The position numbers and the translations under genes were made by a program. From assembly GCF_002549775.1 (NCBI RefSeq), contig NZ_NMTR01000017.1:30934-94933 (forward strand): 64,000 nt of DNA, written 5' to 3'. The stretch comes from Faecalibacterium langellae. GTDB lineage: Bacteria; Bacillota; Clostridia; Oscillospirales; Ruminococcaceae. The notes beneath the pieces were generated by a model, which did no database searches, was not told the origin of the DNA, and saw only the letters and a list, made by a program, of their open reading frames with translations. Of the stretch, positions 49,637-58,424 are shown piece after piece; within the stretch, counting starts at the first letter, position 1, and each line of letters starts with the position of its first letter.

Positions 49637-51976
49637 ATGACCCAGGAAATTGAAAAGATCTGGCCCGAATGGAAGGTCGTGGAGCGGATCGGCAGCGGTG
49701 CCTACGGCTCGGTCTACAAGGCCGTGCGCAGTGACCACAACCTGACCAGCAGCGCCGCCATCAAGGTGATCTCCATCCCGAAGGACGCTTCGGAGATGGA
49801 ATCCCTGCGCTCGGACGGCATGACCCAGGACGGCACCCGCACCTACCTGCAGGGCATCGTGGATGACTTCGTCAACGAGATCCAGCTCATGGAGACCCTG
49901 AAGGGCATCCAGAACATCGTCAGCGTCGAGGACTACAAGGTGGTGGAGCGCACCGGCGAGATCGGCTGGGATATCTACATCCGCATGGAGCTGCTCACCC
50001 CCTTCAACGACTGGAAGGGCACCCGCACCCTCTCGGAGGCCGAGGTCATCCGTCTGGGCATCGACATCTGCTCGGCGCTGGAGATCTGCGAGAAAAAGCA
50101 GATCATCCACCGCGACATCAAGCCCGAGAACATCTTCATCAACGAGTTCGGCTTCTTCAAGCTGGGCGATTTCGGCATCGCGCGCAAGCTGTCCGGCACC
50201 CGGGGCGGCCAGTCCATCAAGGGCACCTATAACTACATGGCACCGGAAGTGGCCAGCGGCACCAACTACGACGGCCGGGTGGACATCTACTCGCTGGGCA
50301 TCGTGCTGTACCGCCTGCTGAACAACGACTGCCTGCCCTTCGTGCCCAGCCAGCAGCTGATGCTGGACCAGAAGGCACGCACCGACGCGCTGAACCGCCG
50401 CCTGCGCGGTGATGCGCTGCCGGCCCCGGTGAACGCCTCCCGCGATCTGGCAAACCTGGTGCTGTGCGCCTGCGCGCACAACCCGGACGCCCGCTTCCGC
50501 TCGGCGGCGGTCATGAAGCGCGCATTGCAGAACCTGCAGAGCGGTGCCCAGCCCGCGCGCCCGGCCCAGCCTGCTGCGCAGCCCGCAGCCGCCGCTGCAC
50601 CGCGGGTCCGCGTGAACACCCGTTCTTCGCAGCCGCAGCCGCGCCCGGCGGCCCAGCCTGCGGACGAAAAGACCACCCGCATCGTGCCCGGCCCGGCCCC
50701 GGCGGCACAGCCCCAGTCGGAGCCTACCATGCGGGTCCCGCAGCCCCAGCCCCAGCCGGAACCCGCCCCCGAGACCGGCAAGAAGGGCAAAAAGGCCAAG
50801 AAGGAAAAGAAGAAAAAGAAGGGCGGCAAGGCCAAGTGGATCCTGCTGCTGATCCTGGTGCTGCTCATCGCGGCAGCGGCCGTGGTGGTACCCTCGCTGC
50901 TGACGGACAACGGCGAGAGCATCCCGCTCATCGGCGGTGCCATCAGCGAGGCCAACGCCGAGAACGCACGCAAGCAGGACATTGAGTCCATCCTGGCGGA
51001 TGCCGCCACCTACGCCGACGCAGGCGACTACACCAACGCCCTGCGCACCCTGTCCGGCGGCCTGAACAAGTACCCCGAGGACGCAGAACTCACCGCAAAG
51101 CAGACCGAATACACCGAGGCGCTGGCCGCCAAGAACAAGCAGGACGCCCTGGACCAGGCCGCCCAGTACGCCGCCGCCGGGGACTACAAGTCCGCGCTGG
51201 AGACGGTGCAGGAAGCCCAGAAGCTGCTGGGCAGCGACGCCGACTTCCTGCAGAAGACCGCCGAGTACACCGAGAGCTACAAGAGCGCAGCCCTCGAGAC
51301 GGCAGCACAGTATGAAAAGACCAGCGACTACCTGAACGCCTACAAGACCATCCAGACCGCGATGGATCTGGTGGGCAGCGATTCCTCGCTGAACGTCAAG
51401 CTCTCGCTCTATGCCCAGAACTACGCCTCCGCCGTCGCCGCCCAGGCGGATGAGAAGATCGCCGCCAAGGACTTCGCCGGGGCCCGCACCCTGCTGACCA
51501 ACGCCCTGAAGGAGCTGCCCGGCAACGCCACCCTGACTGCAAAGATGACCCAGGTGTCCTCCTCGCAGCCGGTGTCCCTGTCCACCCTGTCCGTGCTGAA
51601 CGGCGGCTGGGACTGGAACGCCACCGCCCCGGAAGACCCCTTCGGCAACGATTACTCCGACGCCGTGAACTATGTTGTGCTGGGCGATGATTATTGGAGA
51701 TCGGAGCAGCTCTACTCGGCAGAGTACCGTGTTTACGGCAATTATTCGTCCATGACCTTCAACCTGGTACCCTATAAGGACACCGCCACGGAAGGCACCG
51801 GCTATGTGCAGATCTATGCCGACGATGTGCTGGTGCAGACCTCGCCGGTCATCGGCCAGAAGACCGACCAGCTCACCGTCACCGCTTCCATTGCGGGCGC
51901 AGAATATCTGAAGATCGTCGTGCACACGCAGGAGTGCGGCATGATCATCGTCTCGGATGTGCAGCTGTGGCCGTAA
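49637..51976 (+). CDS. Ser/Thr kinase 1 with TPR-like and NPCBM outside domains
   Basis: 779 residues from the ATG at 49637, with AAGGAGG 9 bases upstream. The kinase domain (about 10-285) has RIGSGAYGSVYK, HRDIKPEN (about 157), GDFGIAR and YMAPEV. A disordered Pro/Ala linker contains DEKTTRIV and SEPTMRV. One transmembrane helix (about 400-422) leads to outside helical repeats (about 440-640, ADAATYADAGDYTNAL and similar, TPR-like) and a C-terminal beta domain (about 645-779) resembling NPCBM carbohydrate-binding modules (VNYVVLGDDYWRS, VYGNYSSMTFNL). It suggests sensing of glycans or wall. Confidence 0.88.
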   Translation: MTQEIEKIWPEWKVVERIGSGAYGSVYKAVRSDHNLTSSAAIKVISIPKDASEMESLRSDGMTQDGTRTYLQGIVDDFVNEIQLMETLKGIQNIVSVEDYKVVERTGEIGWDIYIRMELLTPFNDWKGTRTLSEAEVIRLGIDICSALEICEKKQIIHRDIKPENIFINEFGFFKLGDFGIARKLSGTRGGQSIKGTYNYMAPEVASGTNYDGRVDIYSLGIVLYRLLNNDCLPFVPSQQLMLDQKARTDALNRRLRGDALPAPVNASRDLANLVLCACAHNPDARFRSAAVMKRALQNLQSGAQPARPAQPAAQPAAAAAPRVRVNTRSSQPQPRPAAQPADEKTTRIVPGPAPAAQPQSEPTMRVPQPQPQPEPAPETGKKGKKAKKEKKKKKGGKAKWILLLILVLLIAAAAVVVPSLLTDNGESIPLIGGAISEANAENARKQDIESILADAATYADAGDYTNALRTLSGGLNKYPEDAELTAKQTEYTEALAAKNKQDALDQAAQYAAAGDYKSALETVQEAQKLLGSDADFLQKTAEYTESYKSAALETAAQYEKTSDYLNAYKTIQTAMDLVGSDSSLNVKLSLYAQNYASAVAAQADEKIAAKDFAGARTLLTNALKELPGNATLTAKMTQVSSSQPVSLSTLSVLNGGWDWNATAPEDPFGNDYSDAVNYVVLGDDYWRSEQLYSAEYRVYGNYSSMTFNLVPYKDTATEGTGYVQIYADDVLVQTSPVIGQKTDQLTVTASIAGAEYLKIVVHTQECGMIIVSDVQLWP

Positions 51977-52023
51977 ACATTGCGTTTTGACCGGAATGAA
52001 TTGAACACGGAGGAAAACTTGCG

Positions 52024-54519
52024 ATGAAATTCTGTACCGAATGTGGGACCAAAGCGGACTTTGACGAGCAGAAGTTCTGCAAAGTCTGCGGCCATAAATT
52101 CCCGGAAGCCGCCCCTGCCCCCCAGCCGGACCTGCCGGAGGACGACCCCAACGACCAGACCATCTCGTCGGCTCCTTTCTGGAGCGCACCGTCGGTGCAC
52201 TCCGCTGCGCCGGAACCGGCCCCTGCCCCGGCAGAGGCCCCGGCGGAAGTCGAAGCCCCGGCGGCTGCGCCGGAGCCCTATGAAACGCTGGAGGAGGACA
52301 ACGGCCCCACCATCAGCCCGGCAACGAGCGGTGCAAAGTCCTTCCACCGGGCGGCTTCCCTCAGCCCGGAACCCGCTGCCCCGGTGGAGCCTGCTGCCCC
52401 TGCAGAGGACGCGACGGTCTTCACCCCGGTGGAGCCTGCTGCCCCTGCAGAGGACGCAACCGTCTTCACCCCGGTGGAGCCTGCTGCTCCTGCGGATGAC
52501 GCAACCGTCTTCACTCCGGTGGATCCCGCCGCTCCTGCGGATGACGCAACGGTCTTCACCCCGGTGGAGACTCCCGCCCCGGCAGATGACGCAACGGTCT
52601 TCACCCCGGTGGAGCTCGCCGCGCCCGCGGACGACGCGACCGTCTTCACCCCGGTGGAGCCCGCCGCTCCCGCAGAGGACGCAACGACTTTCACCCCGGT
52701 GGAGCCCGCCGCTCCTGCGGATGACGCAACGGTCTTCACCCCGGTGGAGCCTGCCGCCCCTGTGTATGATACGGCGGCTTACGCCCCGAACGGCCCCGCC
52801 GCGCCCGCAGGCGATGAGACGGTGCGGGCCTTCCTCCCGCCGCAGGACGATGACTACAGCATCGGCGTGAGCGCCCCGGCGGCCCCCGCAGCCGATTTCT
52901 TTGCCCCGGAGGCAGGCGGCGGTGTGCCGCCCATGCCGCCGGAGCCCGTGGCAGAGGCCCCGGCCCGCAAAAAGAAGTCCCCTATCCTGCTGATCGTCCT
53001 GCTGGTGGTGCTGGCCGCACTGCTGGCCGTTGGCGGCTTCTTCGTCTGGAAGAAGCTGAGCGTCAGCAAGGATGTGAGCATCGGCGGCGTTTCCTACAGC
53101 ATCGAGGACACCACCGAGCTCGCCGTGCAGGACCCCACAGACGAAGACTGGGCCGCCCTGTGCTCCCTGCCGAACCTCACCAGCCTGACCATCACCGGCA
53201 GCGGCAGCACCGCGCTGGACGAGAACAAGCTCACGAAGCTCACCGCCCTGCAAAAGCTGGAACAGCTCTCCGCCGACGGCGTCACCTTCCCGGACGGCGT
53301 GTCCGAGCTGGCGAACCTGGATGCGCTGGACACTCTGGCGCTGACCAACTGCCAGCTCACCAGTGAGCAGTGCAACGGCCTGGACGGCCTGCATGGCCTG
53401 CGCAAGCTGAACCTTGCAAACAACCAGCTCACCGATCTTTCCTTCCTGCAGGGCCTGACCGGCCTGCAGGAGCTGGATGTTTCCGGCAACCAGATCGTGG
53501 ATTACAGCCCCCTCACCGCCCTGACGGGCCTGACCACCCTCAGCGTGGACCAGTGCCAGGTGCAGGTGCTGAGCACCCTCCCGGCCCTTGCCACTCTGAC
53601 AGTGGGCGGCAAGCCCATTGAGGATACCGCCGCCTATCTGAAAGAGCAGAAGGAGACGGTGGACCTCTACAACAGCGTCATCGGCTGGTTTGAAAGCGGC
53701 GATTACAACACCCTGAAGGTGGTGCTGCAGCAGTTCACGAATGCCGATTCTCTGGGCGGCGCGGTGCTGTCCTATGTCAACGGCTGGCTGATGGGCAGCG
53801 GCACCGAGTGGGATGCCATCAAGTCCAGCCTGCCCGCAGGCGCCAAGGAAGTTCTGGTGGACACCACCGGCCTGTACTACGGCCAGGTGGTGGACGGCAA
53901 GCGCTCCGGCGAAGGCATCCAGCTGTTCGCGGGCAATTACAGCGTCTACAACGGCCAGTGGTCCAACGACCTGCCCAACGGCACCGGCACTTACCGCAAG
54001 ACTGCCGCCGACGGCACCACGCTGGAGTTCACCGGCACCTATGCCGACGGCTATGAGAACGGCACCATGACCTTCAAGGCCACCAACAGCACCGGCAGCC
54101 AGTCCGGCACCTACACCGCCGCCAACGGCAGCCGCACCACGGTGCGCCAGATCAGCGACAGCCAGTACGCCTTTGTCCAGTTCGACAACGTCTACTGGTA
54201 CGACGCTTCCCCGGACGGCCACGGCGTGGCTGTGGGCAAGATCGCCTATCAGGAGGAGCAGGCCATGGAGATCCTGCCGGAGCCGGACCCCGTCCCGGCG
54301 GCATCGTCTTCCTCCGGCTCGGGCAGCGGCTCGGGCGGCCGCGGCTCCAGCTCGGGCAGCGGTTCTTCCGGCGGCGGCAGCTCGGCCCCGGCAGCCAGCA
54401 CGCCCCCGGCCAGCAGCTCTGCGTCGTCCGATTCCGGTGACGACAGCGGCTCCTGGACGGCAGACGATATCTGGAACGTTGTGCAGCTGACGAAGGATAT
54501 TATTGATATGTTCAGCTGA
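52024..54519 (+). CDS. Zinc-ribbon protein with Thr-motif repeats, TM helix, LRR and MORN-like parts
   Basis: 831 residues. Cys4, 7, 19 and 22 form a zinc ribbon. Residues about 120-255 are nine 15-residue repeats (VEPAAPADDATVFTP type), then GDETVRAF. One transmembrane helix (about 318-343) leads outside to a leucine-rich-repeat region (about 375-535: LRKLNLANNQLTDLSFL, LQELDVSGNQIVDYS), MORN-like repeats (about 610-690: YNGQWSNDLPNGTGTYR) and a Ser/Gly-rich tail ending in a helix. I infer that the repeated Thr sites are phosphorylated by the neighbouring kinases and bound by FHA domains. AGGAGGAAAAC precedes the ATG. Confidence 0.85.
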   Translation: MKFCTECGTKADFDEQKFCKVCGHKFPEAAPAPQPDLPEDDPNDQTISSAPFWSAPSVHSAAPEPAPAPAEAPAEVEAPAAAPEPYETLEEDNGPTISPATSGAKSFHRAASLSPEPAAPVEPAAPAEDATVFTPVEPAAPAEDATVFTPVEPAAPADDATVFTPVDPAAPADDATVFTPVETPAPADDATVFTPVELAAPADDATVFTPVEPAAPAEDATTFTPVEPAAPADDATVFTPVEPAAPVYDTAAYAPNGPAAPAGDETVRAFLPPQDDDYSIGVSAPAAPAADFFAPEAGGGVPPMPPEPVAEAPARKKKSPILLIVLLVVLAALLAVGGFFVWKKLSVSKDVSIGGVSYSIEDTTELAVQDPTDEDWAALCSLPNLTSLTITGSGSTALDENKLTKLTALQKLEQLSADGVTFPDGVSELANLDALDTLALTNCQLTSEQCNGLDGLHGLRKLNLANNQLTDLSFLQGLTGLQELDVSGNQIVDYSPLTALTGLTTLSVDQCQVQVLSTLPALATLTVGGKPIEDTAAYLKEQKETVDLYNSVIGWFESGDYNTLKVVLQQFTNADSLGGAVLSYVNGWLMGSGTEWDAIKSSLPAGAKEVLVDTTGLYYGQVVDGKRSGEGIQLFAGNYSVYNGQWSNDLPNGTGTYRKTAADGTTLEFTGTYADGYENGTMTFKATNSTGSQSGTYTAANGSRTTVRQISDSQYAFVQFDNVYWYDASPDGHGVAVGKIAYQEEQAMEILPEPDPVPAASSSSGSGSGSGGRGSSSGSGSSGGGSSAPAASTPPASSSASSDSGDDSGSWTADDIWNVVQLTKDIIDMFS
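52384..52788 (+). repeat. Nine 45-bp in-frame tandem repeats (VEPAAPADDATVFTP)
   Basis: Units begin every 45 bases from 52384. Eight keep D-A-T-(V/T)-F-T-P; the ninth has decayed to VYDTAAYAP. Synonymous changes between units show they are not very recent, so the amino-acid pattern appears to be maintained. Confidence 0.92.
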
Positions 54520-54539
54520 TCCCGCATCGGCCTGAGCGC

Positions 54540-54582
54540 AAACGGCCTGCTTTTTGTCCGCGTGGGATAAGGCGGGCCGTTT
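54540..54582 (+). terminator. Weak terminator between LRR gene and kinase 2
   Basis: AAACGGCC pairs with GGCCGTTT across a 27-base loop, followed by ATTTT. The stem is short for its loop. Confidence 0.4.
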
Positions 54583-54604
54583 ATTTTCAAGACGAGGAGA
54601 CACC

Positions 54605-55888
54605 ATGGAGAAGGAATATTACCGGCGCTATGAGCCGTTTTTCGGCGAGTGGAGGCTGGGGCGGTTCATCGGCGCGGGCAGCTACGGCAAGGTGTTCGAG
54701 ATCGAGCGCCGCGACGCCCTGGGCACCGTGAGCACCAGCGCCATGAAGGCGCTGACCATCCCTTCCTCGCAGGATGAGCTGGACGCGATCCTGGCCAGCG
54801 GCATGGACGAGGAAGGCGTGTCCGACTACTTCCAGAAATATGTCGATGACATCAAAAAGGAGATCGCCCTGATGCAGCGGCTCAAGGGCCACAGCACCAT
54901 CGTCAGCTATGAGGACCACCGGGCCTACCCCCACCCAGACGGCCGCGGGTGGGACATCCTCATCCGCATGGAGCTGCTCCGGCCCATCAACGACGACCTG
55001 CGCCGGCAGAAGATCTTCACCCGGGCCGAGGTCCTTCGCCTGGGCATCGACCTGTGCAGTGCGCTGGAAGTGTGCCAGAAAAACAACATCATCCACCGGG
55101 ATATCAAGCCCGGCAACATCTTCCTTTCCCAGGAGGGCAGTTTCAAGCTGGGCGATTTCGGCGTGGCCCGCATCGCCAGCGCGTCCATGGCGGCCTCCAC
55201 CCGGGCGGGCACCGTGAACTACATGGCCCCGGAGGTGTTCCAGGGCAGGCGCTACACAAGCAGCGTGGACATCTACTCGCTGGGGCTGGTGCTCTACCAG
55301 CTGCTGAACATGAACCGGATGCCCTTCTATCCGCCCCCGCCGCAGAACATCACGCCGGACCAGCAGGAGCGCGCCCGCGCCCGGCGGTTTTCCGGCGAGC
55401 CCCTGCCGCCCCCGGCTCAGGCAGACCCGGCCCTTGCGGCGGTGGTGCTCAAGGCCTGTGCCTGGGACCCTGCGGCCCGCTATGCGAGCCCTGCCAAGAT
55501 GCGGCAGGCGCTGGAAGCGCTGACTGCGGCACCCGCCCCGGCCCGGGAGGGACCGCGCCCCGCCGAGACGCCGGCCCCGCAGCCCGTTCCGGCCCCGAAA
55601 AAGGCCCACGGCTTCCACGCCCCGGCCAAAACCCTTGCCCCGCTGCCGCCCCGGCCTGCCGAGGCACCCCCGGCGGAAGGACCCGCGCCTGCCCCGGAAA
55701 GGGACCCCGGCGAGACGGTCCTTCTGCTGCGCTGGCAGGAAAAGCCGCGCACCCCGGAAGGCGCGCCCCCTGCCGCCGGGCTCAGAACGTCAGCCCCGCT
55801 GACCGCGCCCAAAAAGCTGCAGCCCGCCCGGAAGCTGGCCCCCGCCGCCGAAAAGGCGCAGGACGCCCCGGACGAAGAAAAGCGGTGA
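54605..55888 (+). CDS. Ser/Thr kinase 2, soluble
   Basis: 427 residues. The kinase domain (about 15-310) shows FIGAGSYGKVFEIERRD, a long insert after strand 3, HRDIKPGN (about 163), GDFGVAR and YMAPEVF. The rest is a Pro/Ala-rich linker with PGETVLLLRW near 375 and a basic end. There is no membrane helix, so unlike the other three it should act free in the cytosol. GAGGAGACACC precedes the ATG. It is clearly paralogous to kinases 3 and 4, sharing YYxRYEPFFGxW at the start. Confidence 0.88.
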   Translation: MEKEYYRRYEPFFGEWRLGRFIGAGSYGKVFEIERRDALGTVSTSAMKALTIPSSQDELDAILASGMDEEGVSDYFQKYVDDIKKEIALMQRLKGHSTIVSYEDHRAYPHPDGRGWDILIRMELLRPINDDLRRQKIFTRAEVLRLGIDLCSALEVCQKNNIIHRDIKPGNIFLSQEGSFKLGDFGVARIASASMAASTRAGTVNYMAPEVFQGRRYTSSVDIYSLGLVLYQLLNMNRMPFYPPPPQNITPDQQERARARRFSGEPLPPPAQADPALAAVVLKACAWDPAARYASPAKMRQALEALTAAPAPAREGPRPAETPAPQPVPAPKKAHGFHAPAKTLAPLPPRPAEAPPAEGPAPAPERDPGETVLLLRWQEKPRTPEGAPPAAGLRTSAPLTAPKKLQPARKLAPAAEKAQDAPDEEKR

Positions 55889-55943
55889 GCCCCCGGCCCG
55901 CCATCAACAGCGGGGAATCGCCCGCGTGAAAGTGAGGAACATC

Positions 55944-58376
55944 ATGGACAACGAATACTATAAGCGCTACGAGCCGTTTTTCGGCGCGTGGTACATCAAA
56001 CGCTATATCGGTGCAGGCAGCTACGGCAAGGTGTTCGAGATCGAGCGCCGCGACGAGTTCGACACCGTGTTCACCGGCGCGCTGAAGGCCATCACCATCC
56101 CATCCTCGCCCGACGAGCTGGAGGAGATCCTTTCGGACGGCATGGACCGGGACGGTGCGTCCACCTACTTCCGGGATTACGTCAAGGACCTCAACCGAGA
56201 GATCGCCCTCATGAGCAAGCTCAAGGGCCACAGCAACATCGTCAGCTATGAGGACCACGCCATCCACGCCCACGAGGACGGCATCGGCTGGGATATCCTC
56301 ATCCGCATGGAGCTGCTCACCCCCATCACCGGCTACCTGAAGCAGAACAAGAGCTTTACCCGGCGCGAGATCATCCGCCTGGGCATCGACCTGTGCCGCG
56401 CACTGGAAGTGTGCCAGCGCTACAACATCATCCACCGGGACATCAAGCCCGCGAATATCTTCATCTCGGAGACCGAGGACTTCAAGCTGGGCGATTTCGG
56501 CGTAGCCCGCATCGCCAGCGCCTCCACCGGTGCTTCCACCCGCGCAGGCACCGTGAACTACATGGCCCCCGAGGTGTTCAAGGGCGAAAAATACACGAGC
56601 AACGTGGATATTTACTCCCTGGGCCTTGTGATGTACCAGCTGCTGAACGCGAACCGGATGCCGCTTTACCCGCCCTACCCGCAGCCCATGTCCCCCGCCC
56701 AGCGGGAGCGCGCCCAGGCCCAGCGGCTTTCCGGTGCAGCCCTGCCGCCCCCGGCCAACGCCGACGGCCGCCTGGCCGAGATCGTGCTCAAGGCCTGCGC
56801 CCCGGACCCGGCCCAGCGCTACGACAGCCCCGCCGTGATGCGGCAGGCGCTGGAAGCCATCCTCTACACCGAGGGCGAAGCCCGGGTGATCTACCCCGGC
56901 GGCGACGCCGTGCCCGTGCCCGGCACCGGCGGGACGGCAGACCTGCAGCCTGCGCCCGCCCCGGCCAAAAATGTTCCGGACGAGGGCACCATCCGCCCGG
57001 TTCCGGCCCGCGCGCCGGAAAGCCCCGCGCAGGAGCCGGAGACCGCAGACAGCGGGACCATCGGTGCGCCGGTGCCTTCCGCTCCGCAGGAGCCCGCAGT
57101 GGACCAGACCGTGCGGGTGGAAGCAGCCCAGCCCGCCGCCCCGGCCGACGACCGCACCGTGCGGCTGATGCCCGGCGCAGCGCCGGTGCAGACCCCGGCG
57201 GAGGACCGCACCGAGCGCGTGGCAGCGCCGGTGCAGCCGGTGCAGAACGTGCAGGAGAGCGACAAGACCACCTTCCTGTTTGAAGCCCAGGCCGAGAAGC
57301 GCCGTCAGGAACAGCAGGCCAAGCGGGAAGCGGAGGAAGCTGCCCGCCGCAAGGCCGCTGAAGAAAAGGAAGCGGAGCTGGCCCGCATCCGCGCCGAGAA
57401 GCGCGCGGCCGAGCAGGCCGCCGCCGAGGAAGCCGCCCGCAAGGCGGAAGCCGAACAGGCCGCTGCGGCGCAGGCAGCCCAGCAGCAGGAGACCCCTGCA
57501 GCCCCTGCGGCACCCCAGAAGAAGGGCAGCAAGCTGCCGCTGGCGATCGGCGGCGTGGCCGTTGCCGCCGTGGTGGCCGTGGGTGGCTTTGCTCTGGCCG
57601 GGCGCGGAAACAGCCAGCTCCCGGTGGCGGCAAGCACCGCAAGCGTTTCCAGCAGTTCGGCATCCTCTGCCGCATCGGAGAAGGCCAGCCATAGCGCGGC
57701 CAGCGAAGAAAGTGCTTCCGCCAGCGTGGCCGAAAGTGCCGCCGCAAGTTCGGAAAGCGAAAAGCCGGTGAGCAGTTCCAGCTCGGTAAGTTCGTCCAGC
57801 AGCTCCGTCAGCTCGTCCAGTGCGGCAAGCAGCTCAAAGGCGGTCAGCTCGTCCAGCAGTGTGGCGGCCAGCAGCAGGGCTCCGGCAGCATCCAGTACAG
57901 CCCCTGTGGCCAGCAGTACAGCTCCGGTTGCATCCAGTACGGCACCCGCGTCTAGCAGCACAGCTTCGACAGCGGCTTCGTCTAAACCGCTTCCGTCCAA
58001 AAGCAATATTATAAGTGTCATCAATGAAGCTCGCACGAACAATGGTTTGAATGCGTTGACGGAAAGTTCGACACTGACAGCACTCGCGCAAAAAGTGATG
58101 GAGAATCACCAGCAATATTACAATGGTGAAATTGATCAAGAAACCAGAAATAAGCTGAACCAGCAAGATATGGGGCCGACGCGTACTGCGCGGGGAAGTC
58201 TTGGCTATGTTTCTACAACGGGAAGCATTACGGTATCTGACACACAGCGATGGAAAGAAAGAAACAACACCGCGTCCTCGGACTACTATATTGTATGCGG
58301 AAGTGGCACGGAGATTGGCGTGGCGACCGGCTGGTTGGCGGATGGCAGAACAATAACAGTCGTAATAACTGGCTAA
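55944..58376 (+). CDS. Ser/Thr kinase 3 with outside CAP/SCP-like domain
   Basis: 810 residues. Kinase (about 12-295): FIEIERRD-type Gly loop GAGSYGKVFE, HRDIKPAN (about 163), GDFGVAR, YMAPEVF. The linker carries VDQTVRVE, DDRTVRLM, EDRTERVA and SDKTTFLFE, then a long Ala/Glu/Lys coiled coil. A transmembrane helix (about 530-555) leads to a Ser/Ala-rich stalk (about 560-685) and a C-terminal domain resembling CAP/SCP proteins (ISVINEARTNNGLNALTES, GTEIGVATGWLADG). The last 400 bases are more AT-rich than the rest, hinting that the sensor was exchanged. GAGGAAC precedes ATG. Confidence 0.87.
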   Translation: MDNEYYKRYEPFFGAWYIKRYIGAGSYGKVFEIERRDEFDTVFTGALKAITIPSSPDELEEILSDGMDRDGASTYFRDYVKDLNREIALMSKLKGHSNIVSYEDHAIHAHEDGIGWDILIRMELLTPITGYLKQNKSFTRREIIRLGIDLCRALEVCQRYNIIHRDIKPANIFISETEDFKLGDFGVARIASASTGASTRAGTVNYMAPEVFKGEKYTSNVDIYSLGLVMYQLLNANRMPLYPPYPQPMSPAQRERAQAQRLSGAALPPPANADGRLAEIVLKACAPDPAQRYDSPAVMRQALEAILYTEGEARVIYPGGDAVPVPGTGGTADLQPAPAPAKNVPDEGTIRPVPARAPESPAQEPETADSGTIGAPVPSAPQEPAVDQTVRVEAAQPAAPADDRTVRLMPGAAPVQTPAEDRTERVAAPVQPVQNVQESDKTTFLFEAQAEKRRQEQQAKREAEEAARRKAAEEKEAELARIRAEKRAAEQAAAEEAARKAEAEQAAAAQAAQQQETPAAPAAPQKKGSKLPLAIGGVAVAAVVAVGGFALAGRGNSQLPVAASTASVSSSSASSAASEKASHSAASEESASASVAESAAASSESEKPVSSSSSVSSSSSSVSSSSAASSSKAVSSSSSVAASSRAPAASSTAPVASSTAPVASSTAPASSSTASTAASSKPLPSKSNIISVINEARTNNGLNALTESSTLTALAQKVMENHQQYYNGEIDQETRNKLNQQDMGPTRTARGSLGYVSTTGSITVSDTQRWKERNNTASSDYYIVCGSGTEIGVATGWLADGRTITVVITG

Positions 58377-58424
58377 AAGTGACTGCAAGCAGAAGAAATC
58401 TCTGCACAGCGAGGAGAATGAATC

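Noticed and set aside
52384..52788. Could the 45-bp repeats be a CRISPR array?
   Set aside because: Units are contiguous without spacers, in frame, and encode a conserved 15-residue pattern.
49616..54606. Two long minus-strand frames over kinase 1 and the LRR gene
   Set aside because: Antisense shadows of GC-rich genes with clear domains on the plus strand.
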